Shown here in pieces: positions 19,430 through 28,261 of a DNA stretch of 37,041 nucleotides. Source of the stretch: Actinomycetota bacterium (GTDB lineage Bacteria > Actinomycetota > Actinomycetes > Nanopelagicales > Nanopelagicaceae); contig PLXJ01000013.1 of assembly GCA_003151395.1 (NCBI GenBank), positions 1 to 37,041 of the forward strand. The letters run 5' to 3'. Within the stretch, counting starts at the first letter, position 1. Each line of letters begins with the position of its first letter. The notes under the pieces are model-generated. The model ran no database searches. It saw only the letters and a program-made list of their open reading frames with translations, and was not told the origin of the DNA. The translations under genes were made by a program, and so were the position numbers.

Positions 19430-19717
19430 CTACTCATGCTCCCGTTCGGAGCGGGAGAACTTCTTGGTAGCGAAAGCTCCTACTAATGAACCAATGATTT
19501 TGAGCAATCCTGAATTTTTTTCAATCAAGTGCGTGACAGAACCCGTCACCTTTTCAGTGAGGTTCTCGGCGGAGGCAACAACGCGGTTCACATGTTTTAC
19601 CGTTTCGTGAACTTCATCCAACAACTGTCCAACTCGTACAATCGTGTAGCCAATAGCAAAAGCGATCACCAGCAACGCTGACGCCGCGATAATTGTTGCT
19701 ATCCCACCAGGACCCAT
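19430..19717 (-). CDS. DUF948-like membrane-anchored small protein
   Basis: A 95-aa protein with one N-terminal transmembrane helix (about residues 6-28) followed by an amphipathic, heptad-like helical region (QLLDEVHETVKHVNRVVASA) and a charged C-terminal tail (KKFSRSEREHE). This layout matches the DUF948 family, which has no established function. A family gene is commonly found just upstream of alaS in actinobacteria, as here. It probably sits in the cytoplasmic membrane with the helical part in the cytosol or outside; topology cannot be settled. A 54-base spacer separates it from aspS. Confidence 0.75.
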   Translation of the reverse strand: MGPGGIATIIAASALLVIAFAIGYTIVRVGQLLDEVHETVKHVNRVVASAENLTEKVTGSVTHLIEKNSGLLKIIGSLVGAFATKKFSRSEREHE

Positions 19718-19771
19718 AAGTACCAGCCTACCTGAACTTTAACTCCGAAATGATTTATATTACCTTTTGAA

Positions 19772-21520
19772 CTACTTGATCTCGGGCACGAAATCAACGC
19801 CCGCTTCCTTGCGCTGCGCTGGAGTGATCGGGGTGGGCGCTCCGGTCAGCGGATCGCCACCGCTTGCCGTCTTAGGGAAGGCAATTACTTCTCTAATCGA
19901 CTCGGCACCGGTGAGAAGCGCACAAAGTCGATCCATTCCCAGTGCAATTCCACCGTGAGGCGGGGGTCCGTAATTAAAGGCTTCGAGAAGGAAGCCGAAT
20001 TTGCTCTGTGCTTCTTGCGGAGTCAATCCGATCACGTTAAAGACGCGTTGTTGCATTTCGCGTTTGTGTATCCTGATGGATCCCCCTCCAATTTCATTTC
20101 CATTGAGGACGATGTCATAGGCATACGCAAGAGCGCTTGCGGGATCCGAATCGAAGGTCGCAGCGAATTCTGGTTTCGGCCCGGTGAAAGGATGATGCAC
20201 GGCGGTCCAACCAGCCGCGGGGTTTTCGACGTCCACCGGTTCAAACATTGGAGCATCTACTATCCAGACGAACTCCCAAGAATTTGGAGGGATCAAGTTG
20301 CAACGAACCGCAATTTCTAGGCGCACGGCACCGAGCAGAGTCTGGGAACTACTCTTCCTCCCGGCGGCGAAGAAAATTGCATCTCCAGGAACTGCGCCAA
20401 CGCGTCCCGCAATACCAGCGGCTTCGCTTTCTGAAAGGTTCTTTGCAACTGGACCTGCAAGAGTTCCATCCTCCTGAACCAAAATGTAGGCAAGACCCTT
20501 CGCGCCGCGAGCCTTCGCCCAATCCTGCCAGGCATCTAATTCACGCCGTGCTGAAGCTGCCCCTCCTGGCATAACAACCGCGCCTACATAACTCGCTTGA
20601 AAAACCCGAAATGAGGTCTCTTTGAAAAATTCAGTAACTTCAACTATTTCCTGTCCGAAACGTAGATCGGGTTTATCGGAGCCAAAACGGCGCATTGCCT
20701 CTGCATACGTCATTCGTGGAATCGGACGCGGGATCTGGTACCCAACCGTTTTTAGAAAGACTTCCTCAAGAACTTCTTCGGCTACAAGCAAGATATCTTC
20801 CTGATCAATAAACGACATTTCAATATCTAACTGCGTAAATTCTGGCTGACGATCTGCGCGAAAATCTTCATCGCGGAAACAGCGGGCTATTTGGTAGTAC
20901 CGCTCCATTCCCGCAACCATCAATAACTGCTTAAATAATTGGGGAGATTGTGGAAGCGCGTACCAACTACCAGGTTGTAACCGCACTGGAACTAAAAAGT
21001 CACGAGCACCCTCGGGGGTAGATCTCGTGAGATAGGGAGTCTCGATTTCGAGGAAATCTAAACGATCCATTGTTCCTCGAATAGTTGAAGTTACGCTAGA
21101 ACGAAGCCGTAAATTCCTGGCGGGGCCTTCACGACGGAGATCGAGGTACCGATATTTCAACCGAATCTCTTCGCTGATATTGGAAACATCACCGCTATCC
21201 ACGGGAAATGGCAGCGGCGCGGCTTCACTTAAAACTTCTAGATTCTCACAATCAATTTCGATCTCACCTGTGGCAATGTTTAGGTTTTCATTTCCTGCTG
21301 GTCGCGCCTTGACCGTTCCAGTGATGAGCACGCACCATTCAGCACGAAGCGCACCTGCAATTTCATCCTTTAGAACAACTTGAACAGCTCCGGAGGCATC
21401 ACGAATGTCGATAAAAGCAACACCGCCGTGATCACGACGCCGCGCTACCCAGCCAGCGAGGACAACTGTCGATCCGATATCTTGTTTGGAAAGCGAACCA
21501 GCATCGTGGGTACGTAACAT
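19772..21520 (-). CDS. aspS: Aspartyl-tRNA synthetase (probably non-discriminating)
   Basis: Charges tRNA-Asp and probably also tRNA-Asn. The 582-aa bacterial-type enzyme has an N-terminal OB anticodon domain, a class II core (motif 2 [19 protein letters not shown] around residue 220, motif 3 [13 protein letters not shown] near the end) and the bacterial GAD insertion in between. In RRRDHGG the residue at position 31 is His, as in non-discriminating enzymes; discriminating enzymes such as that of E. coli have Leu there. ATG 21520 ([10 protein letters not shown]) matches the family N-terminus and follows the hisS stop by one base; an in-frame start at 21556 would lie inside hisS. Confidence 0.95.
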   Translation of the reverse strand: MLRTHDAGSLSKQDIGSTVVLAGWVARRRDHGGVAFIDIRDASGAVQVVLKDEIAGALRAEWCVLITGTVKARPAGNENLNIATGEIEIDCENLEVLSEAAPLPFPVDSGDVSNISEEIRLKYRYLDLRREGPARNLRLRSSVTSTIRGTMDRLDFLEIETPYLTRSTPEGARDFLVPVRLQPGSWYALPQSPQLFKQLLMVAGMERYYQIARCFRDEDFRADRQPEFTQLDIEMSFIDQEDILLVAEEVLEEVFLKTVGYQIPRPIPRMTYAEAMRRFGSDKPDLRFGQEIVEVTEFFKETSFRVFQASYVGAVVMPGGAASARRELDAWQDWAKARGAKGLAYILVQEDGTLAGPVAKNLSESEAAGIAGRVGAVPGDAIFFAAGRKSSSQTLLGAVRLEIAVRCNLIPPNSWEFVWIVDAPMFEPVDVENPAAGWTAVHHPFTGPKPEFAATFDSDPASALAYAYDIVLNGNEIGGGSIRIHKREMQQRVFNVIGLTPQEAQSKFGFLLEAFNYGPPPHGGIALGMDRLCALLTGAESIREVIAFPKTASGGDPLTGAPTPITPAQRKEAGVDFVPEIK

Positions 21521-21521
21521 G

Positions 21522-22793
21522 TTAAGAGTGTTCTCCAAAGTTTGAGATACGTTCAATCAATTCGTGGGCTAAAGCGCTAAGAGTAACGGAACTACTCTCC
21601 CCTGTTTTCATCTCCTTGAGTGCAACTACCCCACTTTCGAGTTCGTCCGCTCCAAGAACCATCGAATATGTAGCACCGCTACGATCAGCAGATTTCATGG
21701 CACCTTTGAGGGCTTTATCTCCAAAAGCGAGATCGACATGGATTCCACGGCCTCTTAGTTCTTCCGCGATTGTGAGGGCGGCATCCCCTGTACCAAGCGG
21801 AACGATGAAGAGATCGAGTCCATATCCTTCGGGGAGGGCAATTCCTTCGGCTTCGCAAGCCAAAAGAATGCGATCAACTCCCAAACCAAATCCGATTCCC
21901 GAAAGTTCTTGGCCACCAAGTTGTGCCATCAATCCATCGTACCTACCGCCACCACCAATACCAGTTTGTGCCCCCAGTTCGCTATGCACAAATTCAAAGG
22001 CGGTGCCCGTGTAGTAATCCAGGCCACGCACCATTCTGGGATTGATCACAAAATCAATTCCCAGAAGCCTTAACAGCTCTTGAACTTTTGCAAAATCTTT
22101 GGCGCTTTCTTCGGTCAAAAAATCCATCAAAACTGGAGCATCGCTCATTAGCGATTTCACTTCTGCTCTTTTATCGTCAAATAATCGAAGTGGGTTTAGT
22201 TCTGCCCTGGCCGCGGTTTCGTCGTCCAACGAAATGGTCGCGATATAAGCGCGGAGTTCTTTGAGATAGTTCTGTCGGGTTAAAACATCACCTAATGAGG
22301 TGATCTCTAATTGATACTTACTTAATCCGAGCTCCTTAAATGCCCGATCCGCGACTGCGATCACCTCGACATCGATTCGAGGATCAGCAACTCCTATTGC
22401 CTCTATCCCTACTTGATAAAACTGGCGATAGCGACCGGCTTGCGGACGTTCTGCTCTAAAGAAAGCTCCCGAATAATAAACCTTCACTGGAAGTTGACCA
22501 CGATCTAAATTGTGTTCGATGACGGCGCGCATAACACCTGCGGTGCCTTCTGGACGGAGCGTCAACGACCTGCCACCCCGATCTTCAAAGGTGTACATCT
22601 CCTTGCGCACCACATCCGTAGACTCCCCCACCCCGCGAGAGAAGAGTTCAGTATCTTCGAAAGCAGGAAGTTCCATTAATTGATAGCCAGCAACTCGCGC
22701 GGATTCAATAATGGTGCTGCGGACATAGTCGAAGTAGGTCGATCGATCGGGGAAGTACTCGCTGACCCCCTTAGGTGCTTGAAACCTTGCCAC
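21522..22793 (-). CDS. hisS: Histidyl-tRNA synthetase
   Basis: Charges tRNA-His. The 423-aa class II enzyme has motif 2 in [22 protein letters not shown]-containing residues 106-127, the histidine-specific [12 protein letters not shown] (256-267), and motif 3 material in [19 protein letters not shown] (282-288) is also family-specific, and an anticodon-binding domain forms the last 100 residues. It starts with GTG sharing one base with the stop of the upstream hydrolase (TAGTG). The hydrolase-hisS-aspS order is shared with other actinobacteria. Identification is secure. Confidence 0.96.
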   Translation of the reverse strand: MARFQAPKGVSEYFPDRSTYFDYVRSTIIESARVAGYQLMELPAFEDTELFSRGVGESTDVVRKEMYTFEDRGGRSLTLRPEGTAGVMRAVIEHNLDRGQLPVKVYYSGAFFRAERPQAGRYRQFYQVGIEAIGVADPRIDVEVIAVADRAFKELGLSKYQLEITSLGDVLTRQNYLKELRAYIATISLDDETAARAELNPLRLFDDKRAEVKSLMSDAPVLMDFLTEESAKDFAKVQELLRLLGIDFVINPRMVRGLDYYTGTAFEFVHSELGAQTGIGGGGRYDGLMAQLGGQELSGIGFGLGVDRILLACEAEGIALPEGYGLDLFIVPLGTGDAALTIAEELRGRGIHVDLAFGDKALKGAMKSADRSGATYSMVLGADELESGVVALKEMKTGESSSVTLSALAHELIERISNFGEHS

Positions 22794-23482
22794 TAGTCTG
22801 CGCTCCTTAAAAATCGCTCTTGTAAATATTCATTATTCCTGCGTTCACGACCAATTGTAGTTTCCGCCCCATGCCCCGGAAGAACGATTAAATCATCATG
22901 CAATGGAAGTATTACGCCCCGTAGGGTCTTCTTCATATCTGAGCTTGACCCCATGCGCATTGAGGTATTCCCAATTGAATTCTGGAAAAGTACATCGCCG
23001 CTGATCAAGTATTCGTCATTGACTATAAAAACTGTAGATCCTGGGGTGTGCCCCGGCGCATAACGAGCCTTGATCGAAAATCCAGCAATATCGATGACGG
23101 TGCCATCAACGAGTTCACGGACATCGGAAGGTTCACTAAAAGAGGTCACGCCCATTTCGCGAAGAATCGGGATTGTTGGACCGCCGGGGGTCAATATTCC
23201 ATTTGGGTCCGCCAGGTAGGGCCGATCTTTAGGGTGGACGTAGGTAGCCACTCCATACTTATCATCAAAGGCGCGGACCGAGAAGGTGTGATCGACATGG
23301 CCGTGGGTCACAATTGTGGCTATCGGCTTGAGATTATGACGATTTATAACCTCGGTGATATCCGAAACTAGGTGTGGAATAGCCATTCCCGGATCCACAA
23401 TGAAACACTCTGAATTTTTCCCGGTGGCAAGGATCCAGCAGTTAGTTCCAAAATAGGGGGCTCGAACTAGCTCTAGAATCAC
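22793..23482 (-). CDS. Metallo-beta-lactamase fold hydrolase, glyoxalase II-like
   Basis: A 229-aa zinc hydrolase. THGHVDH at residues 59-65 is the binuclear metal motif (His60, His62, Asp64, His65). GHTPGST, the SGDVLF strand and LPGHGAETT give the remaining ligands in the family order. This layout fits glyoxalase II-like members of the superfamily, which hydrolyse thioesters, but the substrate cannot be read from sequence and many such proteins are not true glyoxalase II. The start is GTG, with GGAG seven bases upstream. It heads the hisS-aspS-DUF948-alaS group and is divergent from the DUF349 gene, so a promoter should lie just upstream. Confidence 0.88.
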   Translation of the reverse strand: MILELVRAPYFGTNCWILATGKNSECFIVDPGMAIPHLVSDITEVINRHNLKPIATIVTHGHVDHTFSVRAFDDKYGVATYVHPKDRPYLADPNGILTPGGPTIPILREMGVTSFSEPSDVRELVDGTVIDIAGFSIKARYAPGHTPGSTVFIVNDEYLISGDVLFQNSIGNTSMRMGSSSDMKKTLRGVILPLHDDLIVLPGHGAETTIGRERRNNEYLQERFLRSAD

Positions 23483-23677
23483 TCAATTGCTCCAAATTTC
23501 CTTCATTCTGGGCTGAATTTTCCCAGGTGTGGCTTTAAGGGTACCGTTAAGCCCTGATTAAATTTGATCAGAATGGCCAAATCCACCGGTGGCGGTGGGT
23601 GGTAGCCAAAATTTATCGTTAACGAAAAAGTGTGGTCACCTCGGTACTGCACTTGACGCGCAACCTAGGGAGCGAAT
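23483..23677. promoter_or_regulatory. Divergent intergenic region with clustered inverted repeats
   Basis: This 195-base gap between the two divergent genes is the longest in the window and must hold promoters for both directions. It contains four palindromic elements: GGCTTTAAGGGTACCGTTAAGCC (23531-23553, near-perfect, centred on GGTACC) in about 23 bases; CTGAT-N8-ATCAG (23554-23571); CCACCGGTGG (23583-23592); and TCGTTAACGA (23616-23625). The plus-strand gene has AGGGAG (23667-23672) five bases before its ATG. No convincing -35/-10 pair could be fixed by eye, so promoter positions are not given. Confidence 0.6.
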
Positions 23678-24970
23678 ATGTCAGAACAAGAAAATCTCAG
23701 TGCAGCATCAGCCTTAATCGGAGACCCGGCAAAATTTGGTCGAGTTGCAGATGATGGCACTGTCTACGTGAGTACCCCCGAAGGTGAGCGTCCAGTTGGA
23801 TCCTACCCAGGTAAGAGCGCAGAGGAAGCACTTGGCTACTTTGTAAGAAAATTCGAATCCGTTGCTTCTGAAGTCGCACTTCTGGCCGCACGTATCAAAA
23901 GCGGTGCCATGGTGCCTAGCGACGCGCACGCAGCCGTCTCTAAATTGAAAGAGCAGATTGCCAATCTCAACGGCGTGGGTGACTTAGTTACCTTGGCAAA
24001 ATCTGTAGAACAAATTCCCGAATTAATAGAGGGTCACAAAGCGGCATATGAAGCTCGCAAAGCAGCCGAGTCAGCCGTCAAAGAAGCTAAGCGCGCCGAA
24101 GCTACAGCCGTCAAGGAAAAATTAGTTACGGAGGCAGAGTCGCTAGCGTTATCCGAAAGTTGGAAATCTACTGGTGACCGTCTTAAAATTTTGTTGGACG
24201 AATGGAAAGGCGCTCCTCGGCTGGAAAAGAAGGCCGATGCAGAATTATGGAAGAGGTTTTCTAGCGCTCGCAATAAGTTCGATAAGCGTCGGAGGACACA
24301 CTTTGCTCAATTAGAGAATTTGAGCACCGCAGTCGCAAATTCAAAGAACGCAATTATTGAAGAAGCAAAACAATTGGCTCATTCCAAGGATTGGCTTGCG
24401 ACGGCAAACCGATTCAAAGAGCTCATGGATGCTTGGAAAGCAGCTGGACGTGGGAAAAAGAACGTAGATACCAAGTTGTGGGATGAGTTCAAAACCGCTC
24501 AAGATACTTTTTTTGCCGCAAAAAAGGCTGATCTGGAGAAGCGTCAAGGAACTATGGCTCAAAATCTGGCCAAGCGCGAAGAGATAATCACGCAAATTGA
24601 AGCGCTTTTGCCCGTCACTGACGTCAAAGGAACCAAGAAGAAATTACATGACTTGCAAGATAAGTGGGATCGAATTGGTATGACCGAGAGAAACAAGCGA
24701 GCTGCACTTGAAACGCGGCTTGAAAAGGTCAAAACCGAAATTGACTCGCTACACGAAGAAGTTGCGCGTCGAAGTGATCCAACGGCAATCGCTCATGCCA
24801 ACAGCGTGGTGCAGGGATTACTGGACGCGATCGAAAATTACGAAAAGCAAGCTACGAAGGCCGAAGCTGCTGGCCAGACTGCAAAAGCGCTAGTCGCTCG
24901 CGAATCAGCGGCAGCGCGAAAAGCCTGGCTCGCTGAAGCCCAAAAGGGGCTAGCCGACTTTAAACCGTAA
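23678..24970 (+). CDS. DUF349 domain coiled-coil protein
   Basis: A 430-aa, highly charged, predominantly helical protein, the only plus-strand gene. After an N-terminal globular part (about 1-60, with a DDGTVYVSTPEGERPVGSYPG beta-like stretch split here around residues 25-45) come DUF349 repeats. Repeat one is at roughly 145-212 (SWKSTGDRLKILLDEWKGAP) and repeat two at 225-290 (DWLATANRFKELMDAWKAAG); a degenerate third covers about 300-350 (LHDLQDKWDRIG). The family has no settled biochemical role. Its place beside rel is conserved in actinobacteria, but its orientation makes it independently transcribed. It converges on rel with only eight bases between stops. Confidence 0.88.
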   Translation: MSEQENLSAASALIGDPAKFGRVADDGTVYVSTPEGERPVGSYPGKSAEEALGYFVRKFESVASEVALLAARIKSGAMVPSDAHAAVSKLKEQIANLNGVGDLVTLAKSVEQIPELIEGHKAAYEARKAAESAVKEAKRAEATAVKEKLVTEAESLALSESWKSTGDRLKILLDEWKGAPRLEKKADAELWKRFSSARNKFDKRRRTHFAQLENLSTAVANSKNAIIEEAKQLAHSKDWLATANRFKELMDAWKAAGRGKKNVDTKLWDEFKTAQDTFFAAKKADLEKRQGTMAQNLAKREEIITQIEALLPVTDVKGTKKKLHDLQDKWDRIGMTERNKRAALETRLEKVKTEIDSLHEEVARRSDPTAIAHANSVVQGLLDAIENYEKQATKAEAAGQTAKALVARESAAARKAWLAEAQKGLADFKP

Positions 24971-24978
24971 TTTGGTCT

Positions 24979-27144
24979 TTAATTGTTTGTTACGCGATAC
25001 ACATCGTAGACGCCTTCGACGCTACGTACCGCAGATAAAACGATATCCAGGTGAAGCGCATCGGCCATTTCAAAAGTGAATCGTGAGAGCGCGACTCTAT
25101 CTTTACTAGTGCTTACAGCGGCGTTCAATATATTCACGTGTTGATCGGCCAAAGTTCTTGTGATGTCCGAAAGCAGACCTGATCGATCGAGCGCTTCAAC
25201 TTGGATGTTAACCAAGAAAAGGGCTCGCGCGCTGTTATTCCAAGTGACATCAACAATGCGATCTCCCTGATGCTCCTTAAGATCATTGACATTAATGCAA
25301 TCCGCGCGATGAACGCTCACGCCACTTCCCTTGGTTACAAATCCGGTAATTTCATCCCCCGGAACTGGTGTGCAACAACGTGCCAACTTCACGAGGAGGT
25401 CATCAGACCCGGCTACATCTACACCCGAGGAATTGCGCTTTGATGCGGAGGGACGTCTGAAGAGGTGCTCAATATTTTCATCCGCTTGAGCCTCATCACT
25501 TCCTAATTGATGTGAAAGTTTTTCGATGATCGAAGCGGCAGAGACATGTCCATTGCCTACGGAAGCGTAAAGAGCCTCGATATCCGGAAAGTGAAGCTCG
25601 TGCGCTAATTCGAGGATTGCCTGTCCCGCAAAAATTTTTTGAAGTGGCAGACCTGCTTTTCGCATCTGTCGAGCGATCGACTCCCGACCCGCTTCAATCG
25701 CCTCTTCGCGACGTTCTTTTGAAAACCAAGCCTTGATCTTGGATCTTGCCCGTGGGGACTTAACAAAGTTAAGCCAGTCTCGGCTTGGAGCAGCGTTGGG
25801 ATTTTTATTGGTCAATACGTCAACCACGTCTCCGTTAGTGAGTGGAGATTCGAGAGGGACCAATTTTCCATTGACCTTAGCACCGACACAACGATTCCCG
25901 ACCTCAGTGTGCACTGCATAAGCAAAATCAACTGGGGTCGACCCAGCGGGCAAAGCAACCACACTCCCCTTTGGTGTAAATACAAAGACCTCCGGTGTAC
26001 GCAGGTCATACCGCAAGGTGTCTAGAAAATCACTGACATCTTCACTCTCTTGTTGCCACTCATGCAACTGTTTAAGCCAGATAACACCAGGGTCGCTCTC
26101 GACGCCCTTCTGGCTCTTGGACTTGTATTTCCAGTGGGCTGCGATACCAAACTCGGCTCGTGCATGCATATCGGCGGTCCGGATTTGAATTTCAACGGCC
26201 TTACCGTTCGGACCGATGACCGTAGTGTGAAGCGACTGGTATAAATTAAACTTGGGCATCGCAATGTAATCCTTGAAACGACCCGGAACCGGACTCCACC
26301 TCGCATGTATTGCCCCAAGGACCGCATAACAATCTCGAACATCTTCAACGATGACCCGGATTCCTACTAGATCATATATCTCACTAAATTCGCGACCGCG
26401 TACGATCATCTTCTGGAAAACGCTATATAAATGCTTTTGCCGACCCTTGATGGTGGCTTTAATTCCTTCAGAAGCCAGATCACTTTGAATTTGATCAGTT
26501 ACTTCGGAGGTAAATTTCTCCCGAAGCGGCTGCCGTTCACTTACAAGACGTTCTATCTCTTCGTACTTCTTCGGTTCTAGAACCTTGAACGAAAGGTCTT
26601 CTAACTCCCATTTAATGGCATTCATGCCCAGTCTATGAGCCAACGGTGCATAAATATCTAGGGTCTCGCGAGCTTTGCGAATTGCGTTCTCTGATGAAAC
26701 GTATTGCCAAGTTCTAGCGTTGTGTAGACGGTCGGCAAGTTTGATGACTAGAACCCGGATATCTTTTGACATGGCTACAACCATTTTGCGGAGTGTTTTG
26801 GCTTCCGCGGTTGGTCCGTAGGTGAGCTTGTCGAGTTTTGTTACACCGTCAACCAATTGCGCGACTTCATCGCCAAAATCTTCGCGAAGCGCAGCGAGCG
26901 AGTAAGGAGTGTCTTCCACGGTGTCGTGCAAAAGCGCAGCCGTAATGGTTGCTTGATCCATCCCAAGCTCTGCCAAAATTTCCGCAACCGCTACTGGGTG
27001 CGTTATGTATTCCTCTCCGGATTTGCGAAATTGCCCTTCGTGAGCGAGTTTTGCGGCTGCGAAGGCGCGTTCTAATTCATCGCCTTTGAAATCTAGGAGG
27101 TTCGCAGCGAGTGTCTGCGCAAGCGGAGCCAAGAGCGTATTCAT
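24979..27144 (-). CDS. rel: Bifunctional (p)ppGpp synthetase/hydrolase
   Basis: Makes and degrades the stringent-response alarmone. The 721-aa protein has all domains. The HD hydrolase keeps His49 and HDTVED at 73-78. The synthetase contains YDLVGIRVIVED (257-268), GRFKDYIAMPKFNLYQSLHTT (RFKD at 289-292) and VEIQIRT. The TGS domain (VFTPKGSVVALPAGSTPVDFAY) and a C-terminal ACT domain follow. Intact HD residues plus the RFKD form of the RxKD motif indicate a bifunctional Rel rather than a synthesis-only RelA. AAAGGGG lies nine bases before the ATG. The apt gene usually found between secF and rel is absent. Confidence 0.97.
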   Translation of the reverse strand: MNTLLAPLAQTLAANLLDFKGDELERAFAAAKLAHEGQFRKSGEEYITHPVAVAEILAELGMDQATITAALLHDTVEDTPYSLAALREDFGDEVAQLVDGVTKLDKLTYGPTAEAKTLRKMVVAMSKDIRVLVIKLADRLHNARTWQYVSSENAIRKARETLDIYAPLAHRLGMNAIKWELEDLSFKVLEPKKYEEIERLVSERQPLREKFTSEVTDQIQSDLASEGIKATIKGRQKHLYSVFQKMIVRGREFSEIYDLVGIRVIVEDVRDCYAVLGAIHARWSPVPGRFKDYIAMPKFNLYQSLHTTVIGPNGKAVEIQIRTADMHARAEFGIAAHWKYKSKSQKGVESDPGVIWLKQLHEWQQESEDVSDFLDTLRYDLRTPEVFVFTPKGSVVALPAGSTPVDFAYAVHTEVGNRCVGAKVNGKLVPLESPLTNGDVVDVLTNKNPNAAPSRDWLNFVKSPRARSKIKAWFSKERREEAIEAGRESIARQMRKAGLPLQKIFAGQAILELAHELHFPDIEALYASVGNGHVSAASIIEKLSHQLGSDEAQADENIEHLFRRPSASKRNSSGVDVAGSDDLLVKLARCCTPVPGDEITGFVTKGSGVSVHRADCINVNDLKEHQGDRIVDVTWNNSARALFLVNIQVEALDRSGLLSDITRTLADQHVNILNAAVSTSKDRVALSRFTFEMADALHLDIVLSAVRSVEGVYDVYRVTNN

Positions 27145-27169
27145 CGCTGTTAGCCCCTTTCTCTTCTAA

Positions 27170-28261
27170 TTATCGACGACTTCTGCGCTTCGGTTGGTTA
27201 CGAGGACCGCGTGCGCGATTCTCTTTGGAGTGAGTAGAAGTAACAATGTTTGCAATCTCAGCATCGCCCTTAATGACTACCGGCTCACCGGTGGCCTGGG
27301 ATCCACGTAGCGCTACCCGTCTAGCAAGCGCCTGCATGGCGGGTTCCCGCTCACGTAGACTCGCCAATATCGGTGTCGCTATAAAGATCGAAGAGTAAGT
27401 ACCAGTGGCTAGCCCAATAAAGAGTGCCAACGAGAGATCTTTCAAAGTTCCAGCACCTAGAAGTCCAGCTCCGACAAAGAGAATCGATGCAACTGGGAGG
27501 AGCGCTATGAGTGAAGTATTGAAAGAACGAACCAACGTTTGGTTGACGGCCAAGTTAGCAGCCTGCGAATAAGTATATTTTCCAGTGCTTGTAATCGACC
27601 GGGTATTCTCTCGAACTTTATCGAAGACCACTACCGTGTCGTAGAGTGAATAGCCCAAAATCGTCAAGAAGCCGATAACCGTTGCAGGAGTAACATCAAA
27701 GCCGACAAGCGCATAAATTCCAACGGTAATAAATATGTCGTGAATTACCGCGATAATTGCCGCCTGGGCCATCTTCGGTTCAAAGGCAAGTCCAAGATAA
27801 AGCATGACGACCAGCAAAAATCCGATCAAAGCTTCAATAGCCTTGTGAGTAATGTCTTTACCCCATGATGGACCAATGCTCATCACGTTGATGTTACCAA
27901 TTGCAATCTTGAAATCTTTTGCTATCGCATTTTCCATAGCATCGTTCTCGGCATTCGAGAGCACTTTGGTTGTGATCTGAATTTTGTTGGTACCGATTTT
28001 TTGAACGATGGTTTCCGAAGTAACTCCAGAATCGGCCACGGCTTTTTGTCCTAAAAGAACTGATGCATCCGGGGTCGAAAGCGTGAATTGCGAGCCCCCC
28101 TTGAACTCAATCCCCAGGTGTAACCCCTGCACGCTCAAAGAAATTGCAGAAATAAGAATCACGATTCCGGATAAGGCATAGAAACGTCGACGATTGCCGA
28201 TAATATTAAATGACTTCTCGCCGCGATAGAGCCGGCCGCCCATTCCAGATAAACGTGACAT
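27170..28261 (-). CDS. secF: Protein translocase subunit SecF
   Basis: Partner of SecD; uses the proton gradient to pull preproteins through SecYEG on the outer side of the membrane. The 363-aa protein has an N-terminal transmembrane helix (about 26-46), the GIEFKGG motif (50-56), a periplasmic-side P domain, and five further helices with SLYDTVVVFDKVREN in the loop before the fourth. The C-terminal 40 residues are basic and soluble (NQPKRRSRR end). Its ATG abuts the secD stop (TAAATG), so the two are translated together. Confidence 0.96.
   Translation of the reverse strand: MSRLSGMGGRLYRGEKSFNIIGNRRRFYALSGIVILISAISLSVQGLHLGIEFKGGSQFTLSTPDASVLLGQKAVADSGVTSETIVQKIGTNKIQITTKVLSNAENDAMENAIAKDFKIAIGNINVMSIGPSWGKDITHKAIEALIGFLLVVMLYLGLAFEPKMAQAAIIAVIHDIFITVGIYALVGFDVTPATVIGFLTILGYSLYDTVVVFDKVRENTRSITSTGKYTYSQAANLAVNQTLVRSFNTSLIALLPVASILFVGAGLLGAGTLKDLSLALFIGLATGTYSSIFIATPILASLREREPAMQALARRVALRGSQATGEPVVIKGDAEIANIVTSTHSKENRARGPRNQPKRRSRR

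Noticed and set aside
19757-19762. TAATAT box (minus strand) in the aspS-DUF948 spacer as a possible -10 element
   Set aside because: No acceptable -35 element at a normal distance; an AT-rich spacer gives such boxes by chance.
23653-23682. TTGACG followed at 17 bases by ATATGT as a promoter for the DUF349 gene
   Set aside because: Transcription would begin inside the coding region downstream of the well-supported ATG 23678 and its AGGGAG site.
24950-25000. Bidirectional terminator between DUF349 and rel
   Set aside because: Only weak ACC/GGT pairing is visible and there is no GC-rich stem with a T-run.
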